Part shown: piece after piece, positions 49,325-58,922 of the stretch
Layout: each line of letters opens with the position of its first letter
Position numbering within the stretch: position 1 is the stretch's first letter
Assembly: GCA_045127595.1 (NCBI GenBank)
Contig: JBGVQS010000028.1
Location: forward strand, 105,789 to 169,788
Reading direction: 5' to 3'
Length of the DNA stretch: 64,000 bases
From: Scatosoma sp045127595
GTDB taxonomy: Bacteria > Bacillota > Clostridia > Christensenellales > Borkfalkiaceae
Notes under the pieces: generated by a model
The model's input: only the letters and a program-made list of their open reading frames with translations
Told to the model about the DNA's origin: nothing
The model's database searches: none
Program-made: the position numbers and the translations under genes

Positions 49325-51079
49325 TTATTTTTCGATTTCCGTTTGTAATTTTTCTGCGATATCTGCAAACTCTTGCGGAAAAAGCTTTTGTACTTTTCTA
49401 TCGTACGTGAAAAGTCCGTTCGTTTCGTCTTCAACGTCGGAAACTTGGGTGTACACGGCGGCGCATAAGCCCTTTTTTACGAGCGGTAACAGCTCGTTTA
49501 GATACACCGAGCGGAGCTTCTCCACAAATTCTTCGCGCGTGGCGCACTTGCCGTAGCCGTACGTTTTTTCGGGGTTAAAGGAATGTTCGTCCACCTTATA
49601 AACGTAGCCGCCGAATTCGGAAAGTACGATAGGGCGTTCGCTTTTGGGGAGCTTGACTTTTCTAAAATAAATATGTCGGCTTTCTACGTCCGAGCGGTTC
49701 CTTTGAAACCAGCCCGAAGTGGAGTCGATTATTCTCGTCGAATCGAGTGCTTTTAAGCGTTCATACAGCTCGTCGCTGTTAAACTGTCCCCAGCTTTCGT
49801 TGAAGATTGTCCAGTACACGACGGACGGGTGGGGGGAGAGTAAAGCAACCGTTTCTTGCATACCATCGATAAACGCTTGCCGCTGTTGACTGTTTTTATG
49901 GAGCTTTTCGTCCTTTTTACGGAGAAAGCCCACGGTGGGCAAAGCGGTATCGCGCAGGAAAGAATATTCCCCGTTGTTGACCATATCTTGCCAAACGAGA
50001 ATCCCCAAGCGATCGCATTCGGCGTAAAAAAGCTGCGGCTCGATTTTAATATGCTTGCGCACGGTGTTGAACCCGAGCGCTTTTATTTTTAATAGCTCGT
50101 CCGTGAAGGTCTTTATGCTTGCAGGTAAGAAAATTCCGTCGCTGAAATAGCCTTGGTCGAGCAACGCGTGGAAAAAGTATGGTTTACCGTTTAAGCAAAT
50201 ACGGGGAATGCCGTTGACAGTTCGAACGTCCACCGTGCGCACGGCAAAATAGGACTCCGCGCGGTCGGCTTCCGTTTGCACGGTATAGCGGTATAAATAA
50301 GGCTGTTCGGGAGACCAAAGAACAGGCTCTTGCAGGAAAAAAAAGGCTTCTCCGTTGACCGTTTCTTGTTGCAGTGTTCCGTTTGGCGTTTGTAAAAACA
50401 CAGTCGCGTTTTTTACGCCGCCGACGGTGATTTTGGCAACGCCGTCTTGAAATTTGGCGGTCAAAGAGCGGATATATTCTTTTGGAGTGCTTTCCAGCCA
50501 CACCGTTTGCCAAATGCCTGAAACGGGCGTATACCACATACCGCCGCGGTTTGCGCTTTGTTTTCCGTAGGGTAATATTTTTTCGGAAAGGTGGTCTTGC
50601 ACGGCTACGATCAAGGTGTTTTCCGCTTGGATAACGTCCGTCAATTCCACTTGGAAAGGGGAATAACCGCCCACGTGCTTTATCAAAAGCTTGCCGTTTA
50701 CGTACACGTACGCGATTTGATCTACGCCGCCAAAGTGTAGGAAAATTCTACCGCGGTGAAAGTTTTTAGGTAGGGAAAATTTTTTGCGATATAACCGCGT
50801 ATAGCTTTCCGCATAGACGGTATCTATGCCCGATAAAATGCTTTCAGGGGGAAAGGGAACGAGAATTTTTTTATCGAACAAGCCGTTTTCTTCGTTGGTA
50901 AAAAGAGCGGGGTTGTCCGCTTGGAAATGCGCTTGCACGCCAAAGTCCCATTCTCCGTTTAAACACAGGTAGGAATCCCGTTTTAAAAGTGGGCGGGGGT
51001 ATTCCGTCCAAGGAGTGCCCTGTAAACGTTCTCCGTCTTCTGTCCATAATTTTTGAAAGGTTATCGGTTTCTTTTTCAT
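49325..51079 (-). CDS. Glycoside hydrolase family 2 protein
   Basis: The 584-residue protein has the GH2 domain order: N-terminal sugar-binding jelly roll (YLCLNGEWDFG, YVNGKLLIKHVGGYSPF), immunoglobulin-like middle and a TIM barrel. The acid/base Glu is in WTIFNESWG and the nucleophile Glu in VLSEFGGYV. It could be a beta-galactosidase, beta-glucuronidase or beta-mannosidase; the sequence alone does not say. There is no signal peptide, so the substrate is probably taken up first. The start at 51079 follows AAAGGAAG; a longer frame to 51142 overlaps the promoter. Confidence 0.9.
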   Translation of the reverse strand: MKKKPITFQKLWTEDGERLQGTPWTEYPRPLLKRDSYLCLNGEWDFGVQAHFQADNPALFTNEENGLFDKKILVPFPPESILSGIDTVYAESYTRLYRKKFSLPKNFHRGRIFLHFGGVDQIAYVYVNGKLLIKHVGGYSPFQVELTDVIQAENTLIVAVQDHLSEKILPYGKQSANRGGMWYTPVSGIWQTVWLESTPKEYIRSLTAKFQDGVAKITVGGVKNATVFLQTPNGTLQQETVNGEAFFFLQEPVLWSPEQPYLYRYTVQTEADRAESYFAVRTVDVRTVNGIPRICLNGKPYFFHALLDQGYFSDGIFLPASIKTFTDELLKIKALGFNTVRKHIKIEPQLFYAECDRLGILVWQDMVNNGEYSFLRDTALPTVGFLRKKDEKLHKNSQQRQAFIDGMQETVALLSPHPSVVYWTIFNESWGQFNSDELYERLKALDSTRIIDSTSGWFQRNRSDVESRHIYFRKVKLPKSERPIVLSEFGGYVYKVDEHSFNPEKTYGYGKCATREEFVEKLRSVYLNELLPLVKKGLCAAVYTQVSDVEDETNGLFTYDRKVQKLFPQEFADIAEKLQTEIEK

Positions 51080-51113
51080 AAAAGCTTCCTTTGCGCGTAT
51101 CGCGCGCATATTT

Positions 51114-51142
51114 ACTATAATAGATTTTGCGGAAAAAGTCAA
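51114..51142 (-). promoter_or_regulatory. Promoter of the GH2 gene
   Basis: On the minus strand TTGACT (51142-51137), 17 bp, TATAGT (51119-51114). Confidence 0.65.
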
Positions 51143-51258
51143 CCGCTTATTTTTTGTAAAATTTTTTTATAATTTTTGTTTAAGTTGGATTTTCTTTGGT
51201 TACATATAAAATGTAAATAAAAGCGTGCCGCAAACGAGCGGCAAAGGAGTAAAAAATT

Positions 51259-53058
51259 ATGGCAGGAAAAGTTATTGGTATCGACCTTGGTACTACGAAC
51301 TCTTGTGTAGCAGTTATGGAAGGCGGCGAACCCGTCGTTATCGCGAATGCGGAAGGTTCGAGAACGACTCCCTCGGTGGTTTCGTTCCAAAAAGACGGCT
51401 CGCGTGTGGTTGGGCAGGCGGCAAAGCGTCAGGCAGTTGCAAACCCTGATAAGACGATTATTTCGATCAAGCGTCATATGGGTTCCGATTATAAAGTAAA
51501 AATCGACGATAAGGATTATTCTCCGCAGGAAATTTCCGCAATGACGCTTGCAAAATTGAAAGCAGACGCGGAAGCGTATCTTGGGCAAACGGTAACCGAA
51601 GCGGTTATCACCTGCCCCGCATATTTCTCGGACAGCCAACGTCAAGCAACGAAAGACGCAGGGAAGATCGCAGGGCTTAACGTTCTTCGTATCATCAACG
51701 AACCTACGGCGGCGGCGCTTGCGTACGGTTTGGATAAGGATAAGGGCGGTAAGGTCATGATCTACGACCTTGGCGGCGGTACGTTCGACGTTTCCATTCT
51801 CGAAATCTCCGACGGCGTATTTGAAGTTCTCGCAACCAACGGGGATACGAAGCTCGGCGGCGACGACTGGGATAATAAGATCATCTCTTATCTCGTTGAC
51901 GAATTCAAGAAATCCCACGCAATCGATTTGTCGAAGGATAAAATGGCAATGCAGCGTTTGAAAGAAGCGGCTGAAAAGGCGAAGATCGAGCTTTCGGGTA
52001 TGTCTTCTACGAACGTAAATCTTCCGTTCATTTCCATGAGCGCGGACGGCCCTCAGCATCTCGACGTAACCTTGACGAAGCAAAAATTCGAAGCAATGAC
52101 TTCCGATTTGCTTGAAAGAACGGTTGCGCCTATGAGAGCGGCTATGCGCGACGCAGGGCTTTCTTATAGCGACATTGACAAGGTTATTCTCGTCGGCGGT
52201 TCGACGCGTATGCCCGCAGTCGTTGCAAAGGTTAAGGAAGTTACCGGCAAAGAACCGTTCAAGGGTATTAACCCCGACGAATGCGTTGCAATCGGTGCGG
52301 CGGTACAAGGCGGCGTATTGACCGGCGAAGTAAAAGACGTACTTCTTTTGGACGTAACTCCGCTTTCGCTCGGTATTGAAACGCTCGGCGGCGTATTCAC
52401 CCGTATCATTGACAGAAATACGACCATTCCCGTAAAGAAGAGCCAAGTATTCTCGACGGCGGCGGACAATCAAACGAGCGTAGATATTCACGTATTGCAA
52501 GGCGAACGTGAATTCTGTAAGGACAACAAGACGCTTGGCAACTTCATGTTGACGGGCATTGCGCCTGCTCCCCGCGGTATTCCGCAAATCGAAGTTACGT
52601 TCGACATCGACGCAAACGGTATCGTACACGTAACCGCGCAGGATAAGGGAACGGGTAAATCCACGGATATTACCATCACTTCGTCGACCAACCTTTCCGA
52701 AGAAGAAATCGATAAGGCGGTTAAGGAAGCGGAACAGTTCGCGGAAGAAGACAAAAAGAGAAAAGAAAAGGTCGAAAACAAGAACAAGCTCGACGGTATG
52801 ATTTTCTCGGTAGAACAAACGATGAAAGAAGCAGGCGACAAGCTTGACGAAAACGATAAGGCGGCTTTGCAAGCGGCGATCGACGCGGCGAAGAAGGAAC
52901 TCGAATCGGAAGACGACGACAGAATTAAGGCGGCTTACGATAAGTTGATGCAGGACGTTCAGCCCGTATTTGCGAAATTGTATCAGGCAAACGGCGGCGC
53001 GAACCCCAACGTTGATCCCAACGCTTCGACGGACGGCGATACGGAATTCCATCAATAA
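51259..53058 (+). CDS. dnaK: Chaperone DnaK (Hsp70)
   Basis: DnaK is the ATP-driven Hsp70. The 599 residues have an actin-like ATPase domain (IGIDLGTTNSCVAV at the start, IYDLGGGTFDVSI, VILVGGSTRMP), the linker DVLLLDVTPLSLGIET, a substrate domain and a helical lid with an acidic/Asn-rich tail. TGCCGC-AAACGA-GCGGCA (51226-51243) sits right before the AAAGGAG ribosome binding site. There is no CIRCE operator upstream, so HrcA control is not evident. Confidence 0.98.
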   Translation: MAGKVIGIDLGTTNSCVAVMEGGEPVVIANAEGSRTTPSVVSFQKDGSRVVGQAAKRQAVANPDKTIISIKRHMGSDYKVKIDDKDYSPQEISAMTLAKLKADAEAYLGQTVTEAVITCPAYFSDSQRQATKDAGKIAGLNVLRIINEPTAAALAYGLDKDKGGKVMIYDLGGGTFDVSILEISDGVFEVLATNGDTKLGGDDWDNKIISYLVDEFKKSHAIDLSKDKMAMQRLKEAAEKAKIELSGMSSTNVNLPFISMSADGPQHLDVTLTKQKFEAMTSDLLERTVAPMRAAMRDAGLSYSDIDKVILVGGSTRMPAVVAKVKEVTGKEPFKGINPDECVAIGAAVQGGVLTGEVKDVLLLDVTPLSLGIETLGGVFTRIIDRNTTIPVKKSQVFSTAADNQTSVDIHVLQGEREFCKDNKTLGNFMLTGIAPAPRGIPQIEVTFDIDANGIVHVTAQDKGTGKSTDITITSSTNLSEEEIDKAVKEAEQFAEEDKKRKEKVENKNKLDGMIFSVEQTMKEAGDKLDENDKAALQAAIDAAKKELESEDDDRIKAAYDKLMQDVQPVFAKLYQANGGANPNVDPNASTDGDTEFHQ

Positions 53059-53110
53059 GCACTAAAAAAAGCGTAATATCGGGTTTGGCGAAAGTCAAGC
53101 CCGTATACGC

Positions 53111-53134
53111 TATAATAAGCGGAGTTTTCCGCTT
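53111..53134 (+). promoter_or_regulatory. Possible -10 element and leader hairpin of dnaJ
   Basis: TATAAT (53111-53116) is followed at once by AAGCGGA-GTTT-TCCGCTT. No good -35 is seen at 17 bp, so promoter activity is uncertain. Confidence 0.35.
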
Positions 53135-53151
53135 GATTACGGGGAATAACC

Positions 53152-54291
53152 ATGGCAGATAAAAAGAATTATTACGATATACTCGGCGTGGACAAAAAAG
53201 CTACGCAGGACGAGATAAAATCGGCGTATAGAAAGCTCGCGATGAAATACCATCCCGACCGCAACCAAGGGAACGCGGAAGCGGCGGAAAAGTTTAAGGA
53301 AATCAACGAAGCGAACGAAACGCTTTCCGATCAGCAAAAACGCGCGGCGTACGATTACGAATTAGAACACCCCGGTATGGGCGGTTTCGGTGGATTCGGC
53401 GGCGCGAGCGGCGGTTTCGGAGATTTTTCCGATATTTTCAGCAGTATTTTCGGTGGCGGATTCGGCGGCGGCGCGAGAGCGGCGCGTTCGGAAGTCGGGG
53501 AAGATATTCAGCGTGAAATGAGCCTTTCCTTTATGGACGCGGCAAAGGGCTGTAAAAAGACGGTCGCGTATATGCGCAACGAACCTTGTACTTCATGTAG
53601 GGGTACGGGGGCAAAAAACGGCACGGAATACTCCACCTGCGCAAGATGTCAAGGGAAAGGGATTATTCAACAAGTGCAAAACACCATGTTTGGCAGAACG
53701 ATTCGTCAAAGTCCTTGTCCCGATTGCGGCGGCAGCGGCAGAACGATCAAAGAAAAATGCCCTGATTGTAAGGGGCGCGGCTCGCAACGCAAGGAAACGA
53801 CGGTTACCGTCGATATTCCCGCAGGCGTGGATACGGGCAGTTACATGAAGAAAAAGGGTATGGGGCAGGCGGCGCCCGGCGGCGGAACGCCTGGGGATCT
53901 TATCATTGTTTTCCGTGTAGAACCGCATAAGATTTTTGTGCGCGATCGGTTTGATTTGAAAATCGATTTGCCCATTTCCTATAAGACGGCGGTGCTTGGC
54001 GGCACGGTAAAAGTGCCTACCATTGACGACACGTTCGATTTTACTATTCCCGAGGGTACGCAAAGCGGGCAGGTGTTTACCATACGAGGCAAAGGGATTC
54101 GTTCCGCAAGGGGCGGCACGGGGAATTTGCTTGTGCGCGTGATTGTGGAAGTTCCGACCAAGCTTTCCAAGGAACAGAAAAAACTTTTGGAGAAAATGGA
54201 CGGAGAGTTAGAGTTGAAACAACACGAGCGTATGAAGAGATATTCGGATAACGTAGAATCGTTATACGGCAAAAAACCTTTTAATAAGTAA
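53152..54291 (+). CDS. dnaJ: Co-chaperone DnaJ (Hsp40)
   Basis: DnaJ stimulates DnaK ATPase and delivers clients. The 379 residues contain the J domain with HPD in KYHPDRNQ (about residue 33-40), a Gly/Phe-rich region (GGFGGFGGASGGFG, about 80-110), all four CXXCXGXG zinc repeats (CTSCRGTG, CARCQGKG, CPDCGGSG, CPDCKGRG) and the C-terminal beta domains. It is a full-length type I DnaJ. The ribosome binding site is weak (GGGG). Confidence 0.98.
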   Translation: MADKKNYYDILGVDKKATQDEIKSAYRKLAMKYHPDRNQGNAEAAEKFKEINEANETLSDQQKRAAYDYELEHPGMGGFGGFGGASGGFGDFSDIFSSIFGGGFGGGARAARSEVGEDIQREMSLSFMDAAKGCKKTVAYMRNEPCTSCRGTGAKNGTEYSTCARCQGKGIIQQVQNTMFGRTIRQSPCPDCGGSGRTIKEKCPDCKGRGSQRKETTVTVDIPAGVDTGSYMKKKGMGQAAPGGGTPGDLIIVFRVEPHKIFVRDRFDLKIDLPISYKTAVLGGTVKVPTIDDTFDFTIPEGTQSGQVFTIRGKGIRSARGGTGNLLVRVIVEVPTKLSKEQKKLLEKMDGELELKQHERMKRYSDNVESLYGKKPFNK

Positions 54292-54292
54292 G

Positions 54293-54321
54293 AAAAATCA
54301 CGGCAATGCGCCGTGATTTTT
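54293..54321. terminator. Bidirectional terminator between dnaJ and the AraC gene
   Basis: AAAAATCACGGC and GCCGTGATTTTT form a 12-bp stem with a 5-nt loop and T-run. Confidence 0.9.
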
Positions 54322-55158
54322 TTAGCCTTTTCGGTATTCTTTTGGGGAAACGTGTTTGAAATTTTTAAAGGTTTTGATAAAATAGCTCAAATCGTTAAAA
54401 CCGCAATCGTAGGCAATCTGCGTAATGGATAAATCAGAACCGAGCAATTTCCTTGCCGCACGCTCGATACGGTACGCCATCAGGTAATTGACGGGCGTCG
54501 TTCCCGTCATGTCCTTGAAAAATTTACAAAAATACTTACAAGAAAATCCTGCTACCGCTGCCATATCGTCTAGCGTAATGTCTACCGCGAAGTTATCCCG
54601 AATAAATTTCAATACGAGCTTTAAGCGGATAACTTTTTTTTCATCTTGCCCTTTTGTGGGGGGCAGGTGTGAGTTGAACAGCTTTTTTTGCTGCATTTCC
54701 CCGAGTAATTCATGGAATAAGCCGAGTACTTTGAACGCGAACCCGTCCGTCGGTTTTCCAAGCTCGTCGAAAATTTGATGAATCAAAGAAACAGCGCGTT
54801 TATCCGTCGGGCGTTCTTCTAAAAAGCTGTTGTGCATAAGAAGATTTTCTAAAAATGCGTCGCAAGCCGCGTTGCCTGTTTTTAAAAAATCAAGGTTGAA
54901 TACGATACACTCGTACGAGCAATCGCGCGGAGTCGCACCGTGCACCGTTTCGCTGTTGATGATCGCCGTTTCACCTGCGTACAGTAAAGAGTTTCTATTA
55001 TCGAGCGTTAGGGAAAGCTCCCCCGATTTTACTCGAATCAATTCTAACTGCGTGTGCCAGTGAAACGCCATTTCATACTTTGGATGCAGGGCGCTCACGC
55101 GGTATAATTCGAAGGGAAAATCGTCCGTTCCGTGCTGTTTTAATTCGTTGTAAATCAT
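54322..55158 (-). CDS. AraC-family transcriptional regulator
   Basis: The 278 residues have an N-terminal cupin sensor domain (FHWHTQLELIRVKSGELSL, about residues 33-51) and a C-terminal double HTH (TLDDMAAVAGFSCKYFCKFF in parts and ITQIAYDCGFNDLSYFIKTFK in parts), ending in HVSPKEYRKG. It is divergent from the L-fucose isomerase gene 124 bp away, so it probably activates that gene in response to a sugar. One copy of the dispersed motif lies antisense within it (54660-54679). Confidence 0.92.
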   Translation of the reverse strand: MIYNELKQHGTDDFPFELYRVSALHPKYEMAFHWHTQLELIRVKSGELSLTLDNRNSLLYAGETAIINSETVHGATPRDCSYECIVFNLDFLKTGNAACDAFLENLLMHNSFLEERPTDKRAVSLIHQIFDELGKPTDGFAFKVLGLFHELLGEMQQKKLFNSHLPPTKGQDEKKVIRLKLVLKFIRDNFAVDITLDDMAAVAGFSCKYFCKFFKDMTGTTPVNYLMAYRIERAARKLLGSDLSITQIAYDCGFNDLSYFIKTFKNFKHVSPKEYRKG

Positions 55159-55282
55159 ATTCTTACCTGAAAATGTTAAAAATGTGAAAATAATTATACT
55201 TTTTATTATTATATCACAAGAAATACTGTAAAATCAAGTATATAATTATAATACAATATAAAAATTTCGGAGGAAAATATAT

Positions 55283-57115
55283 ATGGCAAAAAATAGATAC
55301 GTAGGGGATTATCCCGTAATCGGTATTCGACCTATCGTAGACGGCAGACGCGGACCTATGCAGCTTCGTGAAAGCTTGGAAGGACAAGTTATGGCGATGG
55401 CGAACGCGGCGAAGAAGTTGTTTGAAGAAAATCTTTTCTATTCAAACGGCGAACCTGTCAAGGTGGTTATGGCGGACACGTCGATCGGCCGTGTACCCGA
55501 AGCGGCGGCTTGCGCGAGCAAGTTTAAAAAGGAAGGGGTAAGCATTACCCTTTCGGTAACCCCTTGCTGGTGCTACGGCAGTGAAACGATGGATATGGAT
55601 CCCACGACGATCAAGGGCGTTTGGGGCTTTAACGGAACGGAAAGACCGGGTGCAGTTTATCTTGCGGCGGTTTTGGCTGGGCATGCGCAAAAGGGCTTGC
55701 CTGCGTTCGGTATTTACGGGCACGAAGTTCAGGATCGCGATATGGTAACCACCATTCCCGACGACGTAAAAGAAAAGCTGCTTCGTTTCGGCAGAGCGGC
55801 GGTTGCGGTTGCTACGATGCGCGGTAAATCTTACTTGCAGATCGGTTCGCAGTGTATGGGTATCGCAGGCTCGATTATCGATCAGGATTTCATTGAATCC
55901 TATTTGGATATGCGCGTAGAATCGGTAGACGAAGTGGAAATTCTTCGCCGTATGGAAGAAGGAATCTACAACGAAGAAGAATATCAAAAGGCGCTTGCTT
56001 GGACGAAAGAACATTGCAAGATGGGCAGAGACGATAACCCCGAATCGGTAGAATTTTTGGGCAAGGAACGCCGCATTAAATTTACCGACGAAGAAAAGGA
56101 AAAGCAGTGGGAATTCACGGTAAAGATGTACTGCATTATCAAAGACCTTATGGCAGGTAATAAGAATTTGCCCGACGGTTTTGAAGAAGAAAAGGTTGGT
56201 CATAATGCGATTGCGGGCGGTTTCCAAGGTCAAAGACAGTGGACGGACCATTGGCCCAACTGCGACTATCCCGAAGCGTTGCTCAGCTCCACGTTCGATT
56301 ACGAAGGGGCAAGAGAGCCGTACACGCTTGCAACCGAAAACGACGTTTTGAATGGGCTTGGTATGTTGTTCATGCGTTTGCTTACGCATAGAGCGCAAAT
56401 CTTTGCCGACGTACGTACCTATTGGAGCGGCGAAGCGACGGAACGCGTTACGGGCTATAAACTCGAAGGGAAAGCGAAAGAATCCAACGGTATCATTCAC
56501 TTGTTGAACTCGGGCGCGGCTTGTTTGGACGCTTGCGGCGAATGCAAGGACGAAAACGGCAACGCAATTATGAAGAAATGGTGGGAAGTTACCGAAGAAG
56601 ACATCAAGAAGATGACGGACGCGACCGTATGGTGCGAAGCGGGCTTTGATAATTTCCGCGGTGGCGGTTTCAGCAGCCACTACACGACGAAAGCGGAAAT
56701 GCCTTGCACCATGATCCGTTTGAACCTCGTCAAAGGTCTTGGCCCCGTATTGCAGATTGCGGAAGGCTGGACGGTAAATCTCCCCGACGAAGTTTCCGAC
56801 ACGTTGATGGAAAGAACGAATCCCACTTGGCCTTGCACTTGGTTTGCTCCTCGTTGCGACGGCAAGGAAGGAAGTCCGTTTAAGACTGCGTATGAAGTTA
56901 TGCAAAACTGGGGCGCAAACCATGGCGCGATCTCCTACGGTCATATCGGTGCGGATTTGATTACGATGTGCTCGATGCTCCGTATCCCCGTATGTATGCA
57001 TAACGTACCCGAAGACGATATTTTCCGTCCCGCTTGCTGGAATGCGTTCGGTATGGATAAGGAAGGACAGGATTACAGAGCTTGTCAGGTTTATGGACCT
57101 TTGTATAAAAAGTAA
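55283..57115 (+). CDS. fucI: L-fucose isomerase
   Basis: The enzyme converts L-fucose to L-fuculose (also D-arabinose to D-ribulose). The 610-residue protein matches FucI in length and motifs: VIGIRPIVDGRRGPMQLRE at the N-terminus (in parts), SVTPCWCYGSETMDMD, FGIYGHEVQDRDMV (metal-site region), SYLQIGSQCMGIAGS and HNVPEDDIFRPACW. The upstream spacer is very AT-rich with TATAAT boxes but no -35, typical of an activated promoter. Fuculokinase, aldolase and permease genes are absent here. Confidence 0.95.
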   Translation: MAKNRYVGDYPVIGIRPIVDGRRGPMQLRESLEGQVMAMANAAKKLFEENLFYSNGEPVKVVMADTSIGRVPEAAACASKFKKEGVSITLSVTPCWCYGSETMDMDPTTIKGVWGFNGTERPGAVYLAAVLAGHAQKGLPAFGIYGHEVQDRDMVTTIPDDVKEKLLRFGRAAVAVATMRGKSYLQIGSQCMGIAGSIIDQDFIESYLDMRVESVDEVEILRRMEEGIYNEEEYQKALAWTKEHCKMGRDDNPESVEFLGKERRIKFTDEEKEKQWEFTVKMYCIIKDLMAGNKNLPDGFEEEKVGHNAIAGGFQGQRQWTDHWPNCDYPEALLSSTFDYEGAREPYTLATENDVLNGLGMLFMRLLTHRAQIFADVRTYWSGEATERVTGYKLEGKAKESNGIIHLLNSGAACLDACGECKDENGNAIMKKWWEVTEEDIKKMTDATVWCEAGFDNFRGGGFSSHYTTKAEMPCTMIRLNLVKGLGPVLQIAEGWTVNLPDEVSDTLMERTNPTWPCTWFAPRCDGKEGSPFKTAYEVMQNWGANHGAISYGHIGADLITMCSMLRIPVCMHNVPEDDIFRPACWNAFGMDKEGQDYRACQVYGPLYKK

Positions 57116-57129
57116 GCATTCAATTACGT

Positions 57130-57170
57130 AAAAGAGCTGTGCGGCTTGCCTTGCGCGGCTCTTTTCTTTT
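57130..57170 (+). terminator. Intrinsic terminator after fucI
   Basis: AAAAGAGC (57130-57137) and GCTCTTTT (57158-57165) form the outer stem of a longer hairpin, followed by CTTTT. Confidence 0.8.
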
Positions 57171-57179
57171 TAGAAATAC

Positions 57180-57208
57180 TTGCAAAATGTAAGGCGGTAT
57201 GCTATAAT
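57180..57208 (+). promoter_or_regulatory. Promoter of prmA-rsmE-mtaB
   Basis: TTGCAA (57180-57185), 17 bp, TATAAT (57203-57208). Confidence 0.75.
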
Positions 57209-57227
57209 AATGCGGAGAGGTAATTTT

Positions 57228-58190
57228 ATGAAATATATTGAATTGACGATACATACAACAACCGAAGCAAGTGAAATTCTTTCCGATATTATGTGGGCGT
57301 ATACCGATTATGGTGTTACCATTTGCGATCGCGCGGATATTATCGCTTTGCAAACGGCAAAGGAGTCTACTTTTTGGGATTATATGGACGAGGAACTGGA
57401 AGAAGGCTTGCTTGATAGCAGACCGTCCGACGTTTTGGTAAAATGCTACGTTGCGCAGGACGTTGCAGGGGAAGTCATTCCGTCTATTTTAAAGGATATA
57501 GCCGACGCGAAAGAACGCGCGGGCGGCGCGATTCCGTTTGGAACGTTGGAAGATACCAAGCGCACGGTGGACGGAGATGATTGGATCGACGTTTGGAAAA
57601 AGCATTTTCGTCCCATTCATTTAGGCTCGATTGTCGTCGTGCCCGAATGGATAGAATATACCCCCGTGGCAGGGGAAAAGGTGGTTTTGCTCGATTCAAA
57701 CATGGCGTTTGGGACGGGGGAACACGAAACGACGTCTATGTGCGTGGAGTTGATGCAGGAATACGTTACGCCGCAATCGGTTTGTATAGACGTGGGCTGC
57801 GGTAGCGGTATTTTGGGTATATCGGCAATCAAGCTTGGCGCGGCGAAAGCGTATTTGACGGACATTGACCCGATCGCGGTGGAAAGCGCGTTGCACAACA
57901 GCGAATTAAACGGCGTTGCGGATAAGACGGTAGTAGCGCACTCGAATTTGTTGGACGATACCGCCGTGCAAGGGGACGTGATGATGGCGAATATCACGGG
58001 GGAAGTTTTGAAACTCCTTGCGCCGTCTATCCCGAAGAATTTGAAAGAGAATGGCGTTTTGATTCTGAGCGGTATTATCGAAAGCCGTTTAGAGATGGTC
58101 AAGGCGGCGTATGAAGCGGTCGGAATGGAAGTGGTTTTTGAGCGCCGTAAAGGGGAATGGTTTGCGCTTGTATTACGGCATAAAGAATAA
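57228..58190 (+). CDS. prmA: Ribosomal protein L11 methyltransferase PrmA
   Basis: PrmA trimethylates ribosomal protein L11. The 320 residues have an N-terminal L11-recognition domain (about 1-100) and a SAM-dependent methyltransferase domain with AFGTGEHETTSMCVE (about 168), DVGCGSGILGISAIKLG and MANITGEVLK. The ATG at 57228 follows GGAGAGG by 7 nt. This gene normally follows dnaJ; here AraC-fucI intervenes. Confidence 0.93.
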   Translation: MKYIELTIHTTTEASEILSDIMWAYTDYGVTICDRADIIALQTAKESTFWDYMDEELEEGLLDSRPSDVLVKCYVAQDVAGEVIPSILKDIADAKERAGGAIPFGTLEDTKRTVDGDDWIDVWKKHFRPIHLGSIVVVPEWIEYTPVAGEKVVLLDSNMAFGTGEHETTSMCVELMQEYVTPQSVCIDVGCGSGILGISAIKLGAAKAYLTDIDPIAVESALHNSELNGVADKTVVAHSNLLDDTAVQGDVMMANITGEVLKLLAPSIPKNLKENGVLILSGIIESRLEMVKAAYEAVGMEVVFERRKGEWFALVLRHKE

Positions 58191-58202
58191 AAAGAGGGTA
58201 CC

Positions 58203-58922
58203 ATGTCTGCATTGAAACGGTTTTTTGTGGAAAAAATTGAAGAGGTTACCGAGCTTTTTGGCGATGAATTCGAGCATGCAAAAAACGTGCTCCGTATCGG
58301 CGTGGGCGACGAAGTGATTTTACTGGATAACAGCGGCAAGGAATATACCGCCGTTGTGGCGCAGGTAGAAAAAAAGCGTATGCTTTTGAACGTAGTGCGA
58401 GAAGAAGTTGGTGCACGGGAAGCAAACGCGGACGTTTGTTTGCTGTTCGGGTATTTGAAAAACGCGGATAAAAACGAGTTTATCGTTCAGAAAGCCGTGG
58501 AACTTGGCGTAAAGAAAATCGGCGTGTTTTCTTCGGAATTTTCTTCCGCATATATGAATCAAAATAAGCTGGAACGTTTGAATAAGGTTTCCAAGGAAGC
58601 GGCAAAGCAATGCTTGCGCTCGGTCGCGCCCGAGGTTGTGTATTTCGACGGCTTGCAAAAGGCGCTCGATTTCGCAAACGGGTATGAAAACAAGCTGTTT
58701 GCCTGCGAATTTGCCGCGGAAAGTAAGTGTGATATTGAAACCTTAAAGGGCGGCACGGCGATCGTGATCGGCAGCGAAGGGGGCTTTTCCCGCGCGGAAG
58801 AAGAACTTGCTAATGCTTTGGGCTTTGCGTCGATAACGCTTGGAAAGCGAATCTTGCGTGCGGAAACGGCGGCGGTCGCGCTCACAAGCGTGGTTATGTT
58901 CGCTTTGGGGGAACTTCGATGA
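58203..58922 (+). CDS. rsmE: 16S rRNA (uracil-1498-N3)-methyltransferase RsmE
   Basis: RsmE methylates U1498 of 16S rRNA. The 239-residue SPOUT protein has an N-terminal PUA-like part (about 1-70), QKAVELGVKKIGVFSSEFSS (in parts), IGSEGGFSRAEEE (about 194) and LGKRILRAETAAVAL, the knot signature. It lies between prmA and mtaB as usual and overlaps mtaB by 4 nt. Confidence 0.95.
   Translation: MSALKRFFVEKIEEVTELFGDEFEHAKNVLRIGVGDEVILLDNSGKEYTAVVAQVEKKRMLLNVVREEVGAREANADVCLLFGYLKNADKNEFIVQKAVELGVKKIGVFSSEFSSAYMNQNKLERLNKVSKEAAKQCLRSVAPEVVYFDGLQKALDFANGYENKLFACEFAAESKCDIETLKGGTAIVIGSEGGFSRAEEELANALGFASITLGKRILRAETAAVALTSVVMFALGELR

Noticed and set aside
47056..51258. CIRCE operators before grpE or dnaK
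   Set aside because: No TTAGCACTC-N9-GAGTGCTAA-like inverted repeat is seen in either upstream region.
51139..53055. 638-codon open frame antisense to dnaK
   Set aside because: Same codon-bias shadow; the protein is low-complexity and rich in Arg, Phe and His, and DnaK is intact.
55442..57001. 519-codon open frame antisense to fucI
   Set aside because: Shadow of FucI with no motif or start signal.
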